From Mnemiopsis leidyi (taxonomy: Eukaryota; Ctenophora; Tentaculata; Lobata; Bolinopsidae), in NCBI GenBank assembly GCA_000226015.1, contig JH155698.1:57720-98678 (forward strand): 40,959 bases of DNA. The letters are read 5' to 3'. Every line of letters begins with the position of its first letter. Positions within the stretch are counted from its first letter, which is position 1. Position numbers and translations under genes: made by a program. The notes under the pieces were generated by a model. The model did no database searches. It had not been told where the DNA came from and saw only the letters and a list, made by a program, of their open reading frames with translations. Shown piece after piece: positions 21,876 to 32,335 of this stretch.

Positions 21876-24800
21876 GCCTGTATGTCTGTCTGCCTGTCTG
21901 TCTTTGTCTATCTCTGACCGTCTCTATGACTTTTCATGGGTTGCAGCGTGGTATCACACAAGAACAAAACAATTCCTTGTTAACAAGCTTACTAGCACAG
22001 CCCTCCAATCAGGACTCTCAGTTTTTTGGAACATTTGGTGAAATTATTTACTTTCTCCAACCTAGCCTAGTCCAACATTGGTTGTCACCATATAAACATT
22101 AAAATTTATCCTTGGTATGCTATATGGACAGATAGATGCTGGATATCAAGGTTCCACAATGGATTGTTCCACCAATTGGAGCGATAAGAGAAGAATTGAA
22201 ACTACTTAACTTGCCTCATGCCTAATATCATAAGCCTAGCGTTAGATATCTGAGTTAGCCGAGAAATCTGACAGAAAGGGAGAAGGTTAAGTTTTGGGTC
22301 AGACAAAGATATGCAAAAATTCTAGTTATCATTTTGTTCGGGTAAAGGGCTAGATAACGCACTCGGCACTTACCTTGGGCTGGGATGATTAAACTATCAT
22401 TATGCTTGATTTCGGGACGGGGTTACCAAAATTTAAATACGTGATGCCGTGATAAAAATTACCTCATACCGATTAAAAAACTAGGGTATCTTACAATCTC
22501 TTAAGTTTGCCTCTTATTCAAGCAAGTATAGAATTTACCTCTAAGTGACAGTGATCTATATCCAGAGTAAAAGTCTGAAGCCGTATCGTCCTTATGAAAT
22601 GAAATCTTCTTCACGTTTCCGATCCAGTTTGTGTTCCAGCTGCTAAATGTGACACACGTATCTTGTGATATCAGCATGCTCAGAACTTCCACACCGTTAC
22701 AGTGGATAACAAGTCTGATAACACTATCAGAGTTTCTAGTTAGTGTTATCTTCCATACTCTCTCATCTGCAGAGGGGAGGTCAGCTGGAAAGTTGGTGCT
22801 ATTTACACAGTGGTGAATGAAGTACTCTATCCTTGATCTAAAGTACAGGTTGAATCCTCCTATATAGACTTCCTGATCAGTGTAGAGGAAGACTCTTACT
22901 TGCTCGTTACTCCCCATTAAACTGTCAGTCTTTATAAATAGTGGGGTAGTCTCCAGGTCGTATTCAATATACTCATCGAGTTCAACTGTTGTCCAATCTA
23001 CGTGTTTTAGGGTGACTTGTCTGGTTATTGGATTAATTTCAATCAAAACAATTCTACGGTGCTTATATGGCTGCTATTATTGAGTTTCTCGTATAAAAAG
23101 AAGTCTTTCATACATTGATGTCACGTGGTTTGGGGGGGGGGCGGGGTAAGATCATGTGACCATGAAACCATGGAATTGGGCCCATTAATGGTGAAATAAT
23201 TGGTCAAAAAACTTGAGCGTGATCATAGAAAATTTGGATTTTTGGCATGGTCAAAATGTTGATTTTTTGACCACAGTTGTCGGGGACATTAAATTTTTAC
23301 CACCAGGGGTGCACGCCGATGCCATTTTAGTGAACCGGCGGCGGCGTGTTCAACTCGGTACCGGCGTGGCGGCGTGACTAGTTTTTTTCAATGTATAATG
23401 TATGTCTTCAAACTGCCCGGGCTGTTACAGCAAATGAACGGTGTATGTTGTATTTCACGGTGCCGTGTGCATGTGAACTGTATTAGTATGTCACCCCAGA
23501 AAAGGTGAGCAGTAGTGAGTAGTAGTACACAATAATTTGGCGAATCTAAATAATTGTAGCATTATGCTCATAAACTTTTTGACATGTTTTGTTGCTGCAA
23601 GAAATTATAAATAGAAAAATGTACACGCCGGCGTGAAACCTTACGGCGTGGCGGCGTGTAGAAATCCATCGGCGTGGCGGCGTCCGGCGGCGGCGTGCAC
23701 CCCTGTTTACCACGCTTGTATCAAAAATCGTGGTCATCTTACCCCCCCCCCCTCTAGGGAATGGGAGGTCGTTCAAGAATCTACAATTTGTACCTTGACC
23801 AGAAGCAGTGTTCATCATTGTAAGCAGGAAAATTAACGTCATCTTTAAGTCATCGACTAAACGACTTTAACTATAAACAGTTAAAAGTTAGATCACAATA
23901 TGAAAACAAGATGGTTAAAACGGTTAATATCCGGCAAATTGTTTTAAAACCGGTCAGGAACCAGAACCGGATTTTGAAGCCGGATATATCCGACCCGAAC
24001 CGGATTTAGCCGGATATCCGGTCGGTTCCTAATGGTTAAGGCATTTTTCCACAAATGAATTTCAAATAAAGATTGAAGATACTAAAAAAATATATTTGAC
24101 AAAAAGGAAAAATAGTCCAAAATTGACTTTTACAACCTAGTCCGTTGAAACCTTAAAACTAATGAAAACTGCGGTGACAAGCAACTTAAAGCGGCTTGTC
24201 TAGGTTTATTGGTTACAAGCAACTTAAAGCGGCTTATCTTATAGGTTTATTGGTTACAACCAGCTGAGGGCAGCTTGTCTAGGTTAATTGGTTACAAACA
24301 GCTGAGGGCAGCTTGTCTAGGTTTATTGGTGACGAGCAACTTAAAGCGGCTTGTCTAGGTTTATTGGTTACAAACAGCTCAGAGCGGCTTGTCTAGGTCT
24401 ATTACAAAGGAGGGCCGATTGAAGAACTGTGTATTGGGCTAGTGTGTTTGTAGACTATCTACGAGTTAATTTTATTGTTCTTGTGTCTTTTTAGCAGATA
24501 GAGAGTATAGCAGCAGACAACTCACAACACATATGTCAAATAGTAAACTTGGGAAGCGCTAGATTCTAGTGGAAGGTCTCGATTTAAAGCTGGCCTTTAA
24601 ACTTCCCTTATTTACAGATACGAGGGAATGTTCTCGAAAAGGAACGTTATCATTTGTCTGGCTTTGTTCTGGACAGTCAGTGCTTGTGGGGCGACTATGC
24701 ACCTATACAAATTCGGAACCAGCAAGATGGAACCGGGCTGGGGATTTTGCGACTACAGGTTTGTAGAACTGTATTATTGGAAATTTTAAAAAGATGGTTT

Positions 24801-27800
24801 GGGTTGTGCGATCGCAATGCTATATTGATTTTTCGAAAAGGGACTATGATATTAAGATGGCGAGAGCGAATAATTGTCTTCCCAGTTAGTGTTTCGTGCA
24901 AATCACTCCGACAAACGAAAGTACAATTATTCGTCTCCAACTATAAACATTTAAAAATTTAAAATTAAATCATCTAAGCGTCATATTATACATCCCATAG
25001 ATATACAAGAACGTCATATACAAGAACGTCATCATGTAACTTTTTTATCCTTGTTTATCCTGTTTTTATCCTTCCAGCGAATGATTTTGCCATTTGTTGG
25101 AACTAAGTTCGATGTAAAACCTGTAAAAGTGTAAAAATATTGGTCATCATCAAGCATGCAAAGGCTAAAGATAGCAAATATAGATCTCAAGATATGTCTC
25201 AAATTTGTCTTAAAACGCTTTTAGATTATCTTGCCGCACGCTCAATTCACATAACTGATCAAATATTCCCGATTAGGACTATTTGATCAAATCCTCCGAT
25301 TAAGACTATCTGATCAAATCTTGCCTATTAATATTATCAGAAAAACTATCCCTCATTTGATGAACTTTCTTCGTCGTGTTCTCTTCGATAAGTAAGTGGA
25401 CCGTAATTCGACTCTGCAAGTACCAAATAATGTTGAGAAACAGTTTCTATCTGTTGCAAGAGGTCCGTCAGAGAGTTTGATCCGACTGAGAATTCTGAAT
25501 AAATCTCGTCTCGGTTTAACTGCGTGTTTATAAGTGCCTTGATCTGATTTTCAATGTTGGAAAGCGACACCGCTGCTTGAAAATTTGCATCCTCAAGAGT
25601 GGTATCATCGTCTGTTGTGACCTTAACTTCGTCGATTTCCTTCTTTCCTATTCTTAAAACAAACACAAAAGAAAGTGCTCCAACAATGACACAAATTATT
25701 GATTTAACGAAGGATACTCCCAACAAAGATCCAACTCCCCAACCAGCAATACCAACCAAGACGACACTTGTTCCCTCTATTGGTTCCAAAAGTTTTCCGT
25801 TTTTCCTTTTTTGTGAGTCGAGGAGGTTTTTGAGATCTCGAATAGATTCGGATGCCTCAACTGTTTCTTGGTACGCATGTTTTAGTTGGATCAAGGTATC
25901 GTTGTTCAGATATTCCAAATACCTACTAAAAACGATATCTGGTTCTACTTTCCCCGACTCAAGATCAAGTAAACAAGTCTGAGCCGACTGATTGAGTGTT
26001 TCTGCCAGTTTAGTAAACCGATACTGAGCTTTATAGACTAGTTTCTGGACTTGTATTATACTGTCCATCTCCCTTTTGTCTTGAGTTTCTTCCTTCTCCT
26101 TCGTTATCAACTTTGTCAGGACCTGCTCAAGATCCTGGTTTATTTCGATCATGGAGGTAGAATCTCGGAGAACTCTTACGACACCAGACAACCAGCTGAA
26201 CCATTCTTCCTCAACTGTACCATTAAAGTCGGTATTTCTGTACAGCCAGCCTAATTCCACACTATCTAATTCCATACAGTCGGTTACTCGATCTTACAAT
26301 GAACCGCTCATTGCGTGTTAACTGCTAGAAAGATAGGTTAAGAATATGTATGTTGATAAATCGACAAAATACGCCTGAATTACAAACTCTACAAAGTGGA
26401 AGGGGACCGCGAGTGTCAAGATTAAAACAATAACTGAATTGAGGATGTAGAACTATATCAAAACAACAACATGGAGTATAGTCCCAGATCGAGATAGAAC
26501 GTGAAATGTTGGTACCTGCCCAAAATAAACTGCAGAAGGAATGTATACACAACTTGTATACTATATCTGTCTAGTATACAAATAGACCTGACAAATTTAG
26601 AAATTATCGCCATCCAACTCCCAGAATGAGGATTGAGTTACTTCTTCGCCTATGATCGCCGGAATTTAAGGTTTTTAAAGAGAGCTTATTAGAATCACTA
26701 TACTAAAGATATGTTATGTAGTTGTAAGGTTAGCATTTGAATAAGGAGCATACGACGTTGCAATGCCATATTTGAAGTAGGAAGCAATCCGGCAATGAGA
26801 CAATTGTTTTCCTGATTGTTTGTGGCCTGATTTACACAATCCTTTGTTCCAGTTGAGCTTCTATCATACAATCGATTGGAAATGTTCTGATCCTCTGATA
26901 GAATTAAGTGTCTAGATATATGATATAGATGTACGAAACTGATCAAGGATCCATGACTTGTTACAACTTATATCCAATTTCATTGAAATTGGGATGCCAA
27001 TCTTATCGCGATTTTCATAAATTTACTCACGTCTCACATGCTGGAGGCCTAACATAAGCAATATGTCCATGAAGAATGCCATGGCTTTAAATGTCCATAA
27101 TAACGAATTATAACGAATTAGAACGAATTAGAACGTCTTACTACATTAATGTAATGTCAGACACTAAATCATATAAATATCAAAAAGAGAAAAGAAATAG
27201 ATAAATTGCCTAGAACTAATTGAAAAAAAATGTCCGTGATTTATAGATTAAGACAGTAAAAAATTCACATCAATTGGAAGGAATTTTCAAAAATAGGTGT
27301 ATCAATGACATTCTCTGATGTTTAAAATGATGATCAGCAAATTTTTCCTGTTATGGTCTCGGCCACATACAACTTCTTGATGGCTGAATATGTTTAAATT
27401 CTTCGGGTGGTTTCCAGCGTAAATATTCATGTCCGCCATTAACCATCGGTCCTAACTCTGTTTCTGAGGTCAATCTCTGGACCGTTTGAGAGCTTCTGAC
27501 CATCGCGAGAACTAGGGAAGGGCATATGAATATTGAGAATCAAAGTCTAACAATTTGTGTCCAAAATTTTCAGATCCCCATAAATTCTAACCTCAATTAA
27601 TTCCAGAAAAGCTATTATAAAACTCCAAATAAACGGACCTTTTCGCCAAGACATTTTGAAGCTTCTCAAATAATACTAAAGACATTAAACCATACCGGTA
27701 CGATGCCGAGCGTTTCTCAACTCACAAAAATTGAATTGCGTCTTTTATTGTTTTAAACACATTGATTAATAAAACTAAAGAACAAGCTAGCAAAGCAGAC

Positions 27801-30541
27801 AGGAGCACAAATGGCGTTACACACGAACTTAAACCCACAAGAACTGAATTATGTACACGAAACCTCCCCACCTCATCATCCTTCTTAATGCTTAACTAGA
27901 ATAGTTCTCAAACTTAAACTGAACGTTTAGCAATCCTAATTATAAGTAAGAACGTGTTGGTTTTCTCTGGGGAAATTTGCTTGACAATAGTTGAACAATG
28001 AGAAGCTGAAAAGAGGCTGTGAAGAGTATGTCTCCTATATAGGAGACGCTGTCACCTGATATAGAAGATTCGTACGAGTTATGACACTCCGCGAATGTCG
28101 ATATCTATGAGTTTGGACATTCTAATGAGGGATTTTTAATTTTATTCGATTGTTGATGACGATTTTGTATGAAGTAGAAAGAAATGCCCCAAAACTGAAC
28201 TTTTTCAGGCTGATAGATTTGTACTCGACTACACAAACAAGAGTTATAGTATCGATTTTATACACAGTTCCTTTATCATTCTCCTCTGTTCTTCTCATAA
28301 CCTGTAACGCTGCTATTTGTATCAAGGTAAGTTTAACCGTTTGTAATTTACATGTTTTCTTCAACAAAATTAGACCCAAGTCGCTAACGGAAGTCGAAAT
28401 GAAGCGAAGATTTCCTCCTCTATATTCTCACATTGATCATCTTACAGTTGGTGCAGATGCGACAAAACACAAAGAAACGTATAAACAAGAAAATATCTGT
28501 AGCGAACGGTCTGGGAGCAGTACTTCCCACAAACATGGCAGTAGCCGATACTTCTGCTGCTCGCAGGTGGGGTATCCAGCAAGTTGAATTGTAGCTGATA
28601 GCTTTAGTTAGTTGAATTGTAGCTGATAGCTTTAGTTAGTTGAATTGTAGCTGATAGCTTTAGTTAGTTGAATTGTAGCTGATAGCTTTAGTTAGTTGAA
28701 TTGTAGCTGATAGCTTTAGTTGGTTGAATTGTAGCTGATAGATTTAGTTAGTTGAATTGTAGCTGATAGATTTAGTTAGTTGAATTGTAGCTGATAGATT
28801 TAGTTAGTTGAATTGTAGATTATACCTAGGCTGATTATATTGGCTGCCTAGCAAACACTATCTAATTTGAGTATTGTATCAAACCGTGTATTGTATCGAT
28901 TAAGATCAGATATTAAGATCAGTTCTGTATGTTATAGCTTTTGGCTGATAAGTTGTTGTTGCTGACTATTAGGCCTTCAATCATGTAATCTTAGCTCTAC
29001 GCCTATAGCTAAGCATGCTATGCTGTTTTCAGACACTACGCTCTGCGAGCTCGATTGGCTAATGCAAATCAGAGCCCTATACTTGCTGCGGCCACTAGAA
29101 AGGTGTTTGCTAAAAGTACAAGATTTATAGATAGACCCAGCGTCTGCCTTGGCATGAGGTATTTATTTCCCGGCACGACGTGCGAATTGTATGCTGCAAA
29201 TTTATGAGCATGTCATTACCATTACATTTACCATTACATTTACGATTACATTTATGATTACATTTACGATTTGAGTTAACTCGCAGCATTCTTCAAAAAA
29301 AACTCACATTCATTGCAATTGGTATGTAGAAAATAGTGGAATGAAGATCATTTTCAATGTGATTATTTAAATATTAGCACTGCAGTTCTTATTCTTCTCA
29401 CATTCCACCCACACATCAACCTCAGAATTACAGCTACTGAAGGACCCTCTAAAGTCCCCCAAGAGCAGCTCATCAACACAAACGTGTTTGAGTTAAACGT
29501 AGTTCTGATGGAGACTCTCCAATGTGCTCTAGGGTTGGAGTCCCCCGGTTACAGTGGAGTCGACACCCCGGAGTCCAGTGTCCACCTCCCTGACCGGACC
29601 AGACTCACTCCAAACAGGAGTCCTGCAAACAAGAGTCCTCTACCGAGTCCTTCACTTGATACTAGAAGCAGTCCGTTGTTGGTGCCAGATCGTAATCCGC
29701 AAGTTTCTAGTCCCGCCCCTGGTGGGTCGATTTATAGACTTAGCCCTCTTCTTCCGGAACCCATGAAGAAAACTGAAAAACGTAAGTTTGTCATTTTTTA
29801 TGAAAATGAATTTTTGCCCATGACAGAAAATTCAGATCATACTTTACGATAAATAAGGTAACCGGTCATCGGACTCTTGTCCGAAGTGAACTCATGTCCG
29901 GAACGGACTGTCCGAATTCGTGTTCCGAAAAAAGCGGACTTTTGTCCGAAATGGACTCTTGTTCGGATTGGACTCATACCGCTCCGTTTTTCTTCCACCC
30001 CACTGAACCCTTTCTATCCCCAGGAGTGAGTTACAACGACCAAAGCAGTTTCTCCAAACTCTCCCCGAGAGTTTCTTCCACTTCCAGCTCTCTGATAAAG
30101 AGGTTCCGCCGGTCCTTCCTCGCTTTCGACAGTAGCACCGTGAGCAAACCAGGGCTCCTGGTGTCCTCCGTCACTCCCAGGAAAATTTCCAGTAAAAAAT
30201 CCAAAAAGAAGGGTCGCGTTAGACGTCGCGAGCTGGATATTGTCACGGTAACAGCGCTCTTCTCGCTCAACTTCGTCACGTGGAACTCTATCATTTTGTT
30301 TCACTTCTTCGCCATGGTAATCTCTCCGTCCGATCGAGTTTTGAAGGTTTTATCCGGGGATAATCTGATGGCACTGACTTATCTTAATGGGTGGTTTTAC
30401 TATGCTACTTTTCTGACGAGTAGCGTGAACCCTATCATTCATTTTGTGTGCAACTCTAAGATTAAAGCTGGGTACAAAACTTTTCTGGGTAAGATTGTGA
30501 GTGAATTGTATAGTTTGTTTACTGGTTGTCAGTGTAAGTAA
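20654..30541 (+). CDS. rhodopsin-like 7TM G-protein-coupled receptor with very long third intracellular loop (orphan)
   Basis: Exons: 20654-20738, 21050-21214, 21516-21630, 24618-24758, 28209-28326, 28457-28566, 29426-29781, 30024-30541; 535 aa plus stop with every phase consistent. N-terminus MSNFT carries an N-glycosylation site. TM1 has N30 (1.50). TM2 LNIAVTD has D57 (2.50). C88 (3.25) and C166 (ECL2) form the expected disulfide pair, and C88 is exactly 25 residues from R113 (3.50). TM4 has W140, TM5 P190. Loop 3 runs about 209-433 (Ser/Pro-rich then Lys/Arg-rich). TM6 is about 434-462, TM7 about 480-506. Signature motifs are altered: GRF for DRY, TWNS for CWxP, NPIIH for NPxxY. Position 3.32 is Trp, so an aminergic ligand is unlikely. 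The exon 2 donor (gttttt) is weak, and an upstream in-frame ATG (20531) or another 5' exon could extend the N-terminus. The ligand cannot be named. Confidence 0.88.
21636..21905. repeat. (CTGT)n microsatellite with assembly gap
   Basis: Starts about 6 bases after the GPCR exon 3 donor at 21631 and runs about 270 bases. The 11 Ns at 21791-21801 are an assembly gap inside it, so the true length is unknown. Frames reading SVCLSVCL... here are spurious. Confidence 0.95.
22501..23073 (-). CDS. terminal exon of an unidentified gene, nested in GPCR intron 3
   Basis: Open on the minus strand from about 23073 (an in-frame TAG lies just above) to TAA at 22501-22503, about 190 residues. There is no convincing ATG at its 5' end, and several AG dinucleotides near 23055-23075 could be acceptors, so this is probably a last exon whose partners lie upstream on the minus strand. 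The protein is beta-rich in character: WTTVELDEYIEYDL, EVYIGGFNLYF, VWKITLTRN, LVIHCNGVEVL, W..NWIGNVKKISFHKDD and DTASDFY. Two Cys-containing blocks (HHCVNS, QDTC) suggest an extracellular domain. The layout recalls uncharacterised domains found in many marine invertebrates, but I cannot name a family securely. Codon quality and motif regularity argue for a real coding exon. Confidence 0.6.
   Translation of the reverse strand, partial: QPYKHRRIVLIEINPITRQVTLKHVDWTTVELDEYIEYDLETTPLFIKTDSLMGSNEQVRVFLYTDQEVYIGGFNLYFRSRIEYFIHHCVNSTNFPADLPSADERVWKITLTRNSDSVIRLVIHCNGVEVLSMLISQDTCVTFSSWNTNWIGNVKKISFHKDDTASDFYSGYRSLSLRGKFYTCLNKRQT
23128..23755. mobile_element. G/C-run-ended repeat element, host of the hAT MITE
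   Basis: A G-run followed by gtaagatcatg (about 23132-23155) mirrors catctta followed by a C-run at about 23735-23752. Removing the inner 402-bp element and one target copy leaves about 220 bases rich in tggtcaaaa words. A related end occurs at about 13380-13400. Confidence 0.5.
23304..23705. mobile_element. hAT-type non-autonomous transposon (MITE), 402 bp
   Basis: 14-bp terminal inverted repeats caggggtgcacgcc (23304-23317) and ggcgtgcacccctg (23692-23705). They are flanked by a perfect 8-bp target duplication tttaccac (23296-23303 and 23706-23713). An 8-bp duplication and a CAGGGGTG terminus are characteristic of the hAT superfamily. The interior has repeated cggcgtggcggcg words and no transposase frame. 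Confidence 0.9.
23930..24040. repeat. CCGG-rich palindromic cluster
   Basis: Repeated aaccgg / ccggatat / tatccgg words in both orientations within about 110 bases (for example ccggatatatccg and gccggatatccgg). A single accggatatatc also occurs at about 21400. Confidence 0.6.
24176..24401. repeat. about 40-bp tandem repeat, six copies, GPCR intron 3
   Basis: Unit reads approximately ggttacaagcaacttaaag then cggcttgtctaggtttatt, with two sub-types (acttaaagcggc and gctgagggcagc). Confidence 0.85.
25346..26275 (-). CDS. intronless gene, helical protein with central hydrophobic hairpin, nested in GPCR intron 4
   Basis: ATG at 26273-26275, TAG at 25346-25348, 309 aa, uninterrupted. Residues 40-165 are strongly helical and charged with heptad-like spacing (coiled coil likely). 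Residues 168-210 form a glycine-containing hydrophobic pair of segments (VVLVGIAGWGVG, then SIICVIVGALSFVFVL) long enough for two membrane passes or a hairpin. Residues 211-295 are helical again. The C-terminus is acidic and Ser-rich. There is no signal peptide, so the hairpin is probably the membrane-inserting part. The helix-hairpin-helix plan recalls apolipoprotein-L-like proteins and other helical membrane-inserting proteins, but no diagnostic motif fixes a family and I give no function. It lies antisense to the host intron. A 5'UTR exon upstream is possible. Confidence 0.7.
   Translation of the reverse strand: MELDSVELGWLYRNTDFNGTVEEEWFSWLSGVVRVLRDSTSMIEINQDLEQVLTKLITKEKEETQDKREMDSIIQVQKLVYKAQYRFTKLAETLNQSAQTCLLDLESGKVEPDIVFSRYLEYLNNDTLIQLKHAYQETVEASESIRDLKNLLDSQKRKNGKLLEPIEGTSVVLVGIAGWGVGSLLGVSFVKSIICVIVGALSFVFVLRIGKKEIDEVKVTTDDDTTLEDANFQAAVSLSNIENQIKALINTQLNRDEIYSEFSVGSNSLTDLLQQIETVSQHYLVLAESNYGPLTYRREHDEESSSNEG
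26276..28208. other. GPCR intron 4 remainder
   Basis: AT-rich, no supported exon. It holds the promoter side of the nested minus-strand gene. A 16-base perfect palindrome tctcctatataggaga lies at about 28031-28046. Confidence 0.5.
28581..28817. repeat. 28-bp tandem repeat, about 8.5 copies, GPCR intron 6
   Basis: Unit ttgaattgtagctgatag followed by ctttagttag. It begins about 15 bases downstream of the exon 6 donor at 28567. Later copies carry gatttag in place of gctttag. No unique spacers, so not CRISPR-like. Confidence 0.9.
29216..29275. repeat. short degenerate tandem (attacatttacc)
   Basis: Four to five imperfect copies of cattacatttac/gattacatttacg in GPCR intron 6. Confidence 0.7.
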
Positions 30542-31024
30542 ATTAGAGTTTATTTTATATATGCAATTTGACTTTGTTTCAATTTTTTATTTGCAATACT
30601 TTTTGATGCTTTTTCTCCTTAGTTTTATCGAATTTCATTACATAAACTTTACACAGCGAGTTTGTTACAGCAAGTTGCGTTTTTTTACTTGCGAGATATC
30701 GGAGATTTGATTGTATGTATTTTGCTTGTAATCTTTATTGCTGGAAATTTTCTAAGAACCGGCTTCAATTCTACCATTTCTAACATAATGTTAATTGGCC
30801 TTGATAGGGATAAGAAATAAGAACTATAGGGATTAACCATTGAAAATAATTAATGTTAATATTAGATTCCATTTGGCCAAACTAAGTGTTGACATATTTT
30901 AGTGTATCGTTTTCAAACTGCATTTATATTTAAGATTCATTATCACTGAAAACATTACTACATATAAAAAGCCTTGAACCTGCCTTATACCCCCACAGTC
31001 TGACAGTGACAGTCCAACTCCATA

Positions 31025-32335
31025 TCACAATGAAGAATCATCCTGTCCCTCTTCTAACGTGCTAGAAAGTAACTGTAAAAACTCCTGAAACTCGGCCCCC
31101 TTCTCGATCAGACCGGACACAGTTCCCGTTAAGTTGTACTCCTGCACCTGATATACCATGTTGGTTAGGAGCATGTTACCCCCGTTCATCAGGGAACATC
31201 TCAAGTTCTTGTTTCCCGACTCCGTCAGTCCGTAGGCGCGTCTGTTGGCGTCCTCGGAGTTGAGGGACAGGGTACTCCGGCAGCACATTTTGTTGAACAT
31301 TTCCTGTTTGTCTCGGAAAACTTGGAATTCCTCGAGAAGGGTGGGGTTCTTAACCAATTTGGAGAACTTCTTGTCAAACTGCTGGTTTATACGGTTGTAG
31401 ACTGCGTAGTCGAATTGAAGATAGTGTTCTAGACGTTCTTTAGTTTCAGCTGTCAGAGTTCCCAGACCTATGCCGACAAAACTTTCTGGTAATCTTGAGA
31501 GGTAGAGGAAATCTTGGACCGGATCTAGGCAGTAATCCTGGGTTAACATGAACATTGACTTGGTCAATTTCTCGTATATCAGGAAGTTTGTAACCCTCCT
31601 CTCCACCAGATCAGCGAACTTCTCCGCTGCGTCTGGGTCGGTATGATGGTTGAAATCGTTCTGATACATGTCGTTATTGAGACCGAGAGAGTGCGACAGC
31701 TGGTTATTACACGAGTAGGAATCAACATACATGACCCCCCTCTTGAAATGCCCCTCGTTCTCGTTCGCCTCCAGATAATCCCGAACATTCTTATCTAGCA
31801 TCATACTGACGTCCTTACCCCGACGTCTATTGGTCTGGGTTTTCTTCAGGAGACATGACATGAACACGTCGTAAGGATCCCGGAGAAATCCCACAACAAC
31901 TTTTGGGCTGACCTGGTAGGTTCCACCCAGGAGTCGGTCTAAGGCTAACGGGCTGTAGTCGAGTTCCTGGGCCAGGATTTTAGGAGGTTGGTTGGTGTAC
32001 TGGACATATGAACTGTCGTATTGATCCCGCGATAGTCCATACCAACTCATGGGGCTTTCTATGTTCATAGCGAATGTTTTACCGTACTTGAAACCCAAAT
32101 AAAAGAACATGTTAGAGAGAATGTCGTCATCTCCGTACTTTGTTTTGATGAACACGAAGTAGTGAGAGTTGGTCAGATCACCAAAGTTTTGCCTGACGCT
32201 GCATTGCGTCTCGAAGTGGGCCCCCGCTGTGACTGTGAGATTGGAAACTGTGTCATTGTCTGGGGTCGTTATGAGGAGATAAATAAAGAGAAATGACACT
32301 CCTCCTATAACTGTCATTCGACGTCGAGACACCAT
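31025..32335 (-). CDS. Gal3ST-like Golgi sulfotransferase, possibly inactive
   Basis: Intronless, TGA at 31025-31027. I prefer the ATG at 32335 (MVSRRRMTVIGG, 436 aa), because it gives a short basic cytosolic tail and then one membrane segment (residues 7-24), the type II topology of Golgi sulfotransferases. An in-frame ATG at 32365 would add ten residues. Family features of galactose-3-O-sulfotransferases: FVFIKT at the position of the PAPS 5'-phosphosulfate loop, VVVGFLRDPYDVFMSC (R152, S160) as the 3'-phosphate site, NFLIYEKLTKSMFMLTQDYC, DFLYLSRL, and HYLQFDYAVYNRINQQFDKKF near the C-terminus. Length matches the family (about 420-490). The 5' loop reads TKYGDDD instead of THKTGSS, losing the usual basic and Ser residues. 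A minus-strand AATAAA lies at 30734-30739. It is convergent with the GPCR, with 483 bp between stops. Confidence 0.75.
   Translation of the reverse strand: MVSRRRMTVIGGVSFLFIYLLITTPDNDTVSNLTVTAGAHFETQCSVRQNFGDLTNSHYFVFIKTKYGDDDILSNMFFYLGFKYGKTFAMNIESPMSWYGLSRDQYDSSYVQYTNQPPKILAQELDYSPLALDRLLGGTYQVSPKVVVGFLRDPYDVFMSCLLKKTQTNRRRGKDVSMMLDKNVRDYLEANENEGHFKRGVMYVDSYSCNNQLSHSLGLNNDMYQNDFNHHTDPDAAEKFADLVERRVTNFLIYEKLTKSMFMLTQDYCLDPVQDFLYLSRLPESFVGIGLGTLTAETKERLEHYLQFDYAVYNRINQQFDKKFSKLVKNPTLLEEFQVFRDKQEMFNKMCCRSTLSLNSEDANRRAYGLTESGNKNLRCSLMNGGNMLLTNMVYQVQEYNLTGTVSGLIEKGAEFQEFLQLLSSTLEEGQDDSSL

Noticed and set aside
21526..22102. Frames reading SVCLSVCL repeats in several phases
   Set aside because: (CTGT)n microsatellite with an N gap lying in a GPCR intron; only its first part (21516-21630) is real exon, in one frame.
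22501..26275. Horizontal transfer from bacteria as the source of the two nested minus-strand genes
   Set aside because: Base composition matches the surroundings, and one gene appears to be a spliced terminal exon; nothing points to a bacterial origin.
28150..28587. Uninterrupted frame running from GPCR TM5 through the intron
   Set aside because: Splicing 28326 to 28457 and 28566 to 29426 gives exact phases and a basic loop (MRQNTKKRINKK), which fits a receptor better than read-through.
28581..28817. CRISPR-like regular 28-bp repeats
   Set aside because: Head-to-tail copies without unique spacers, in an animal intron.
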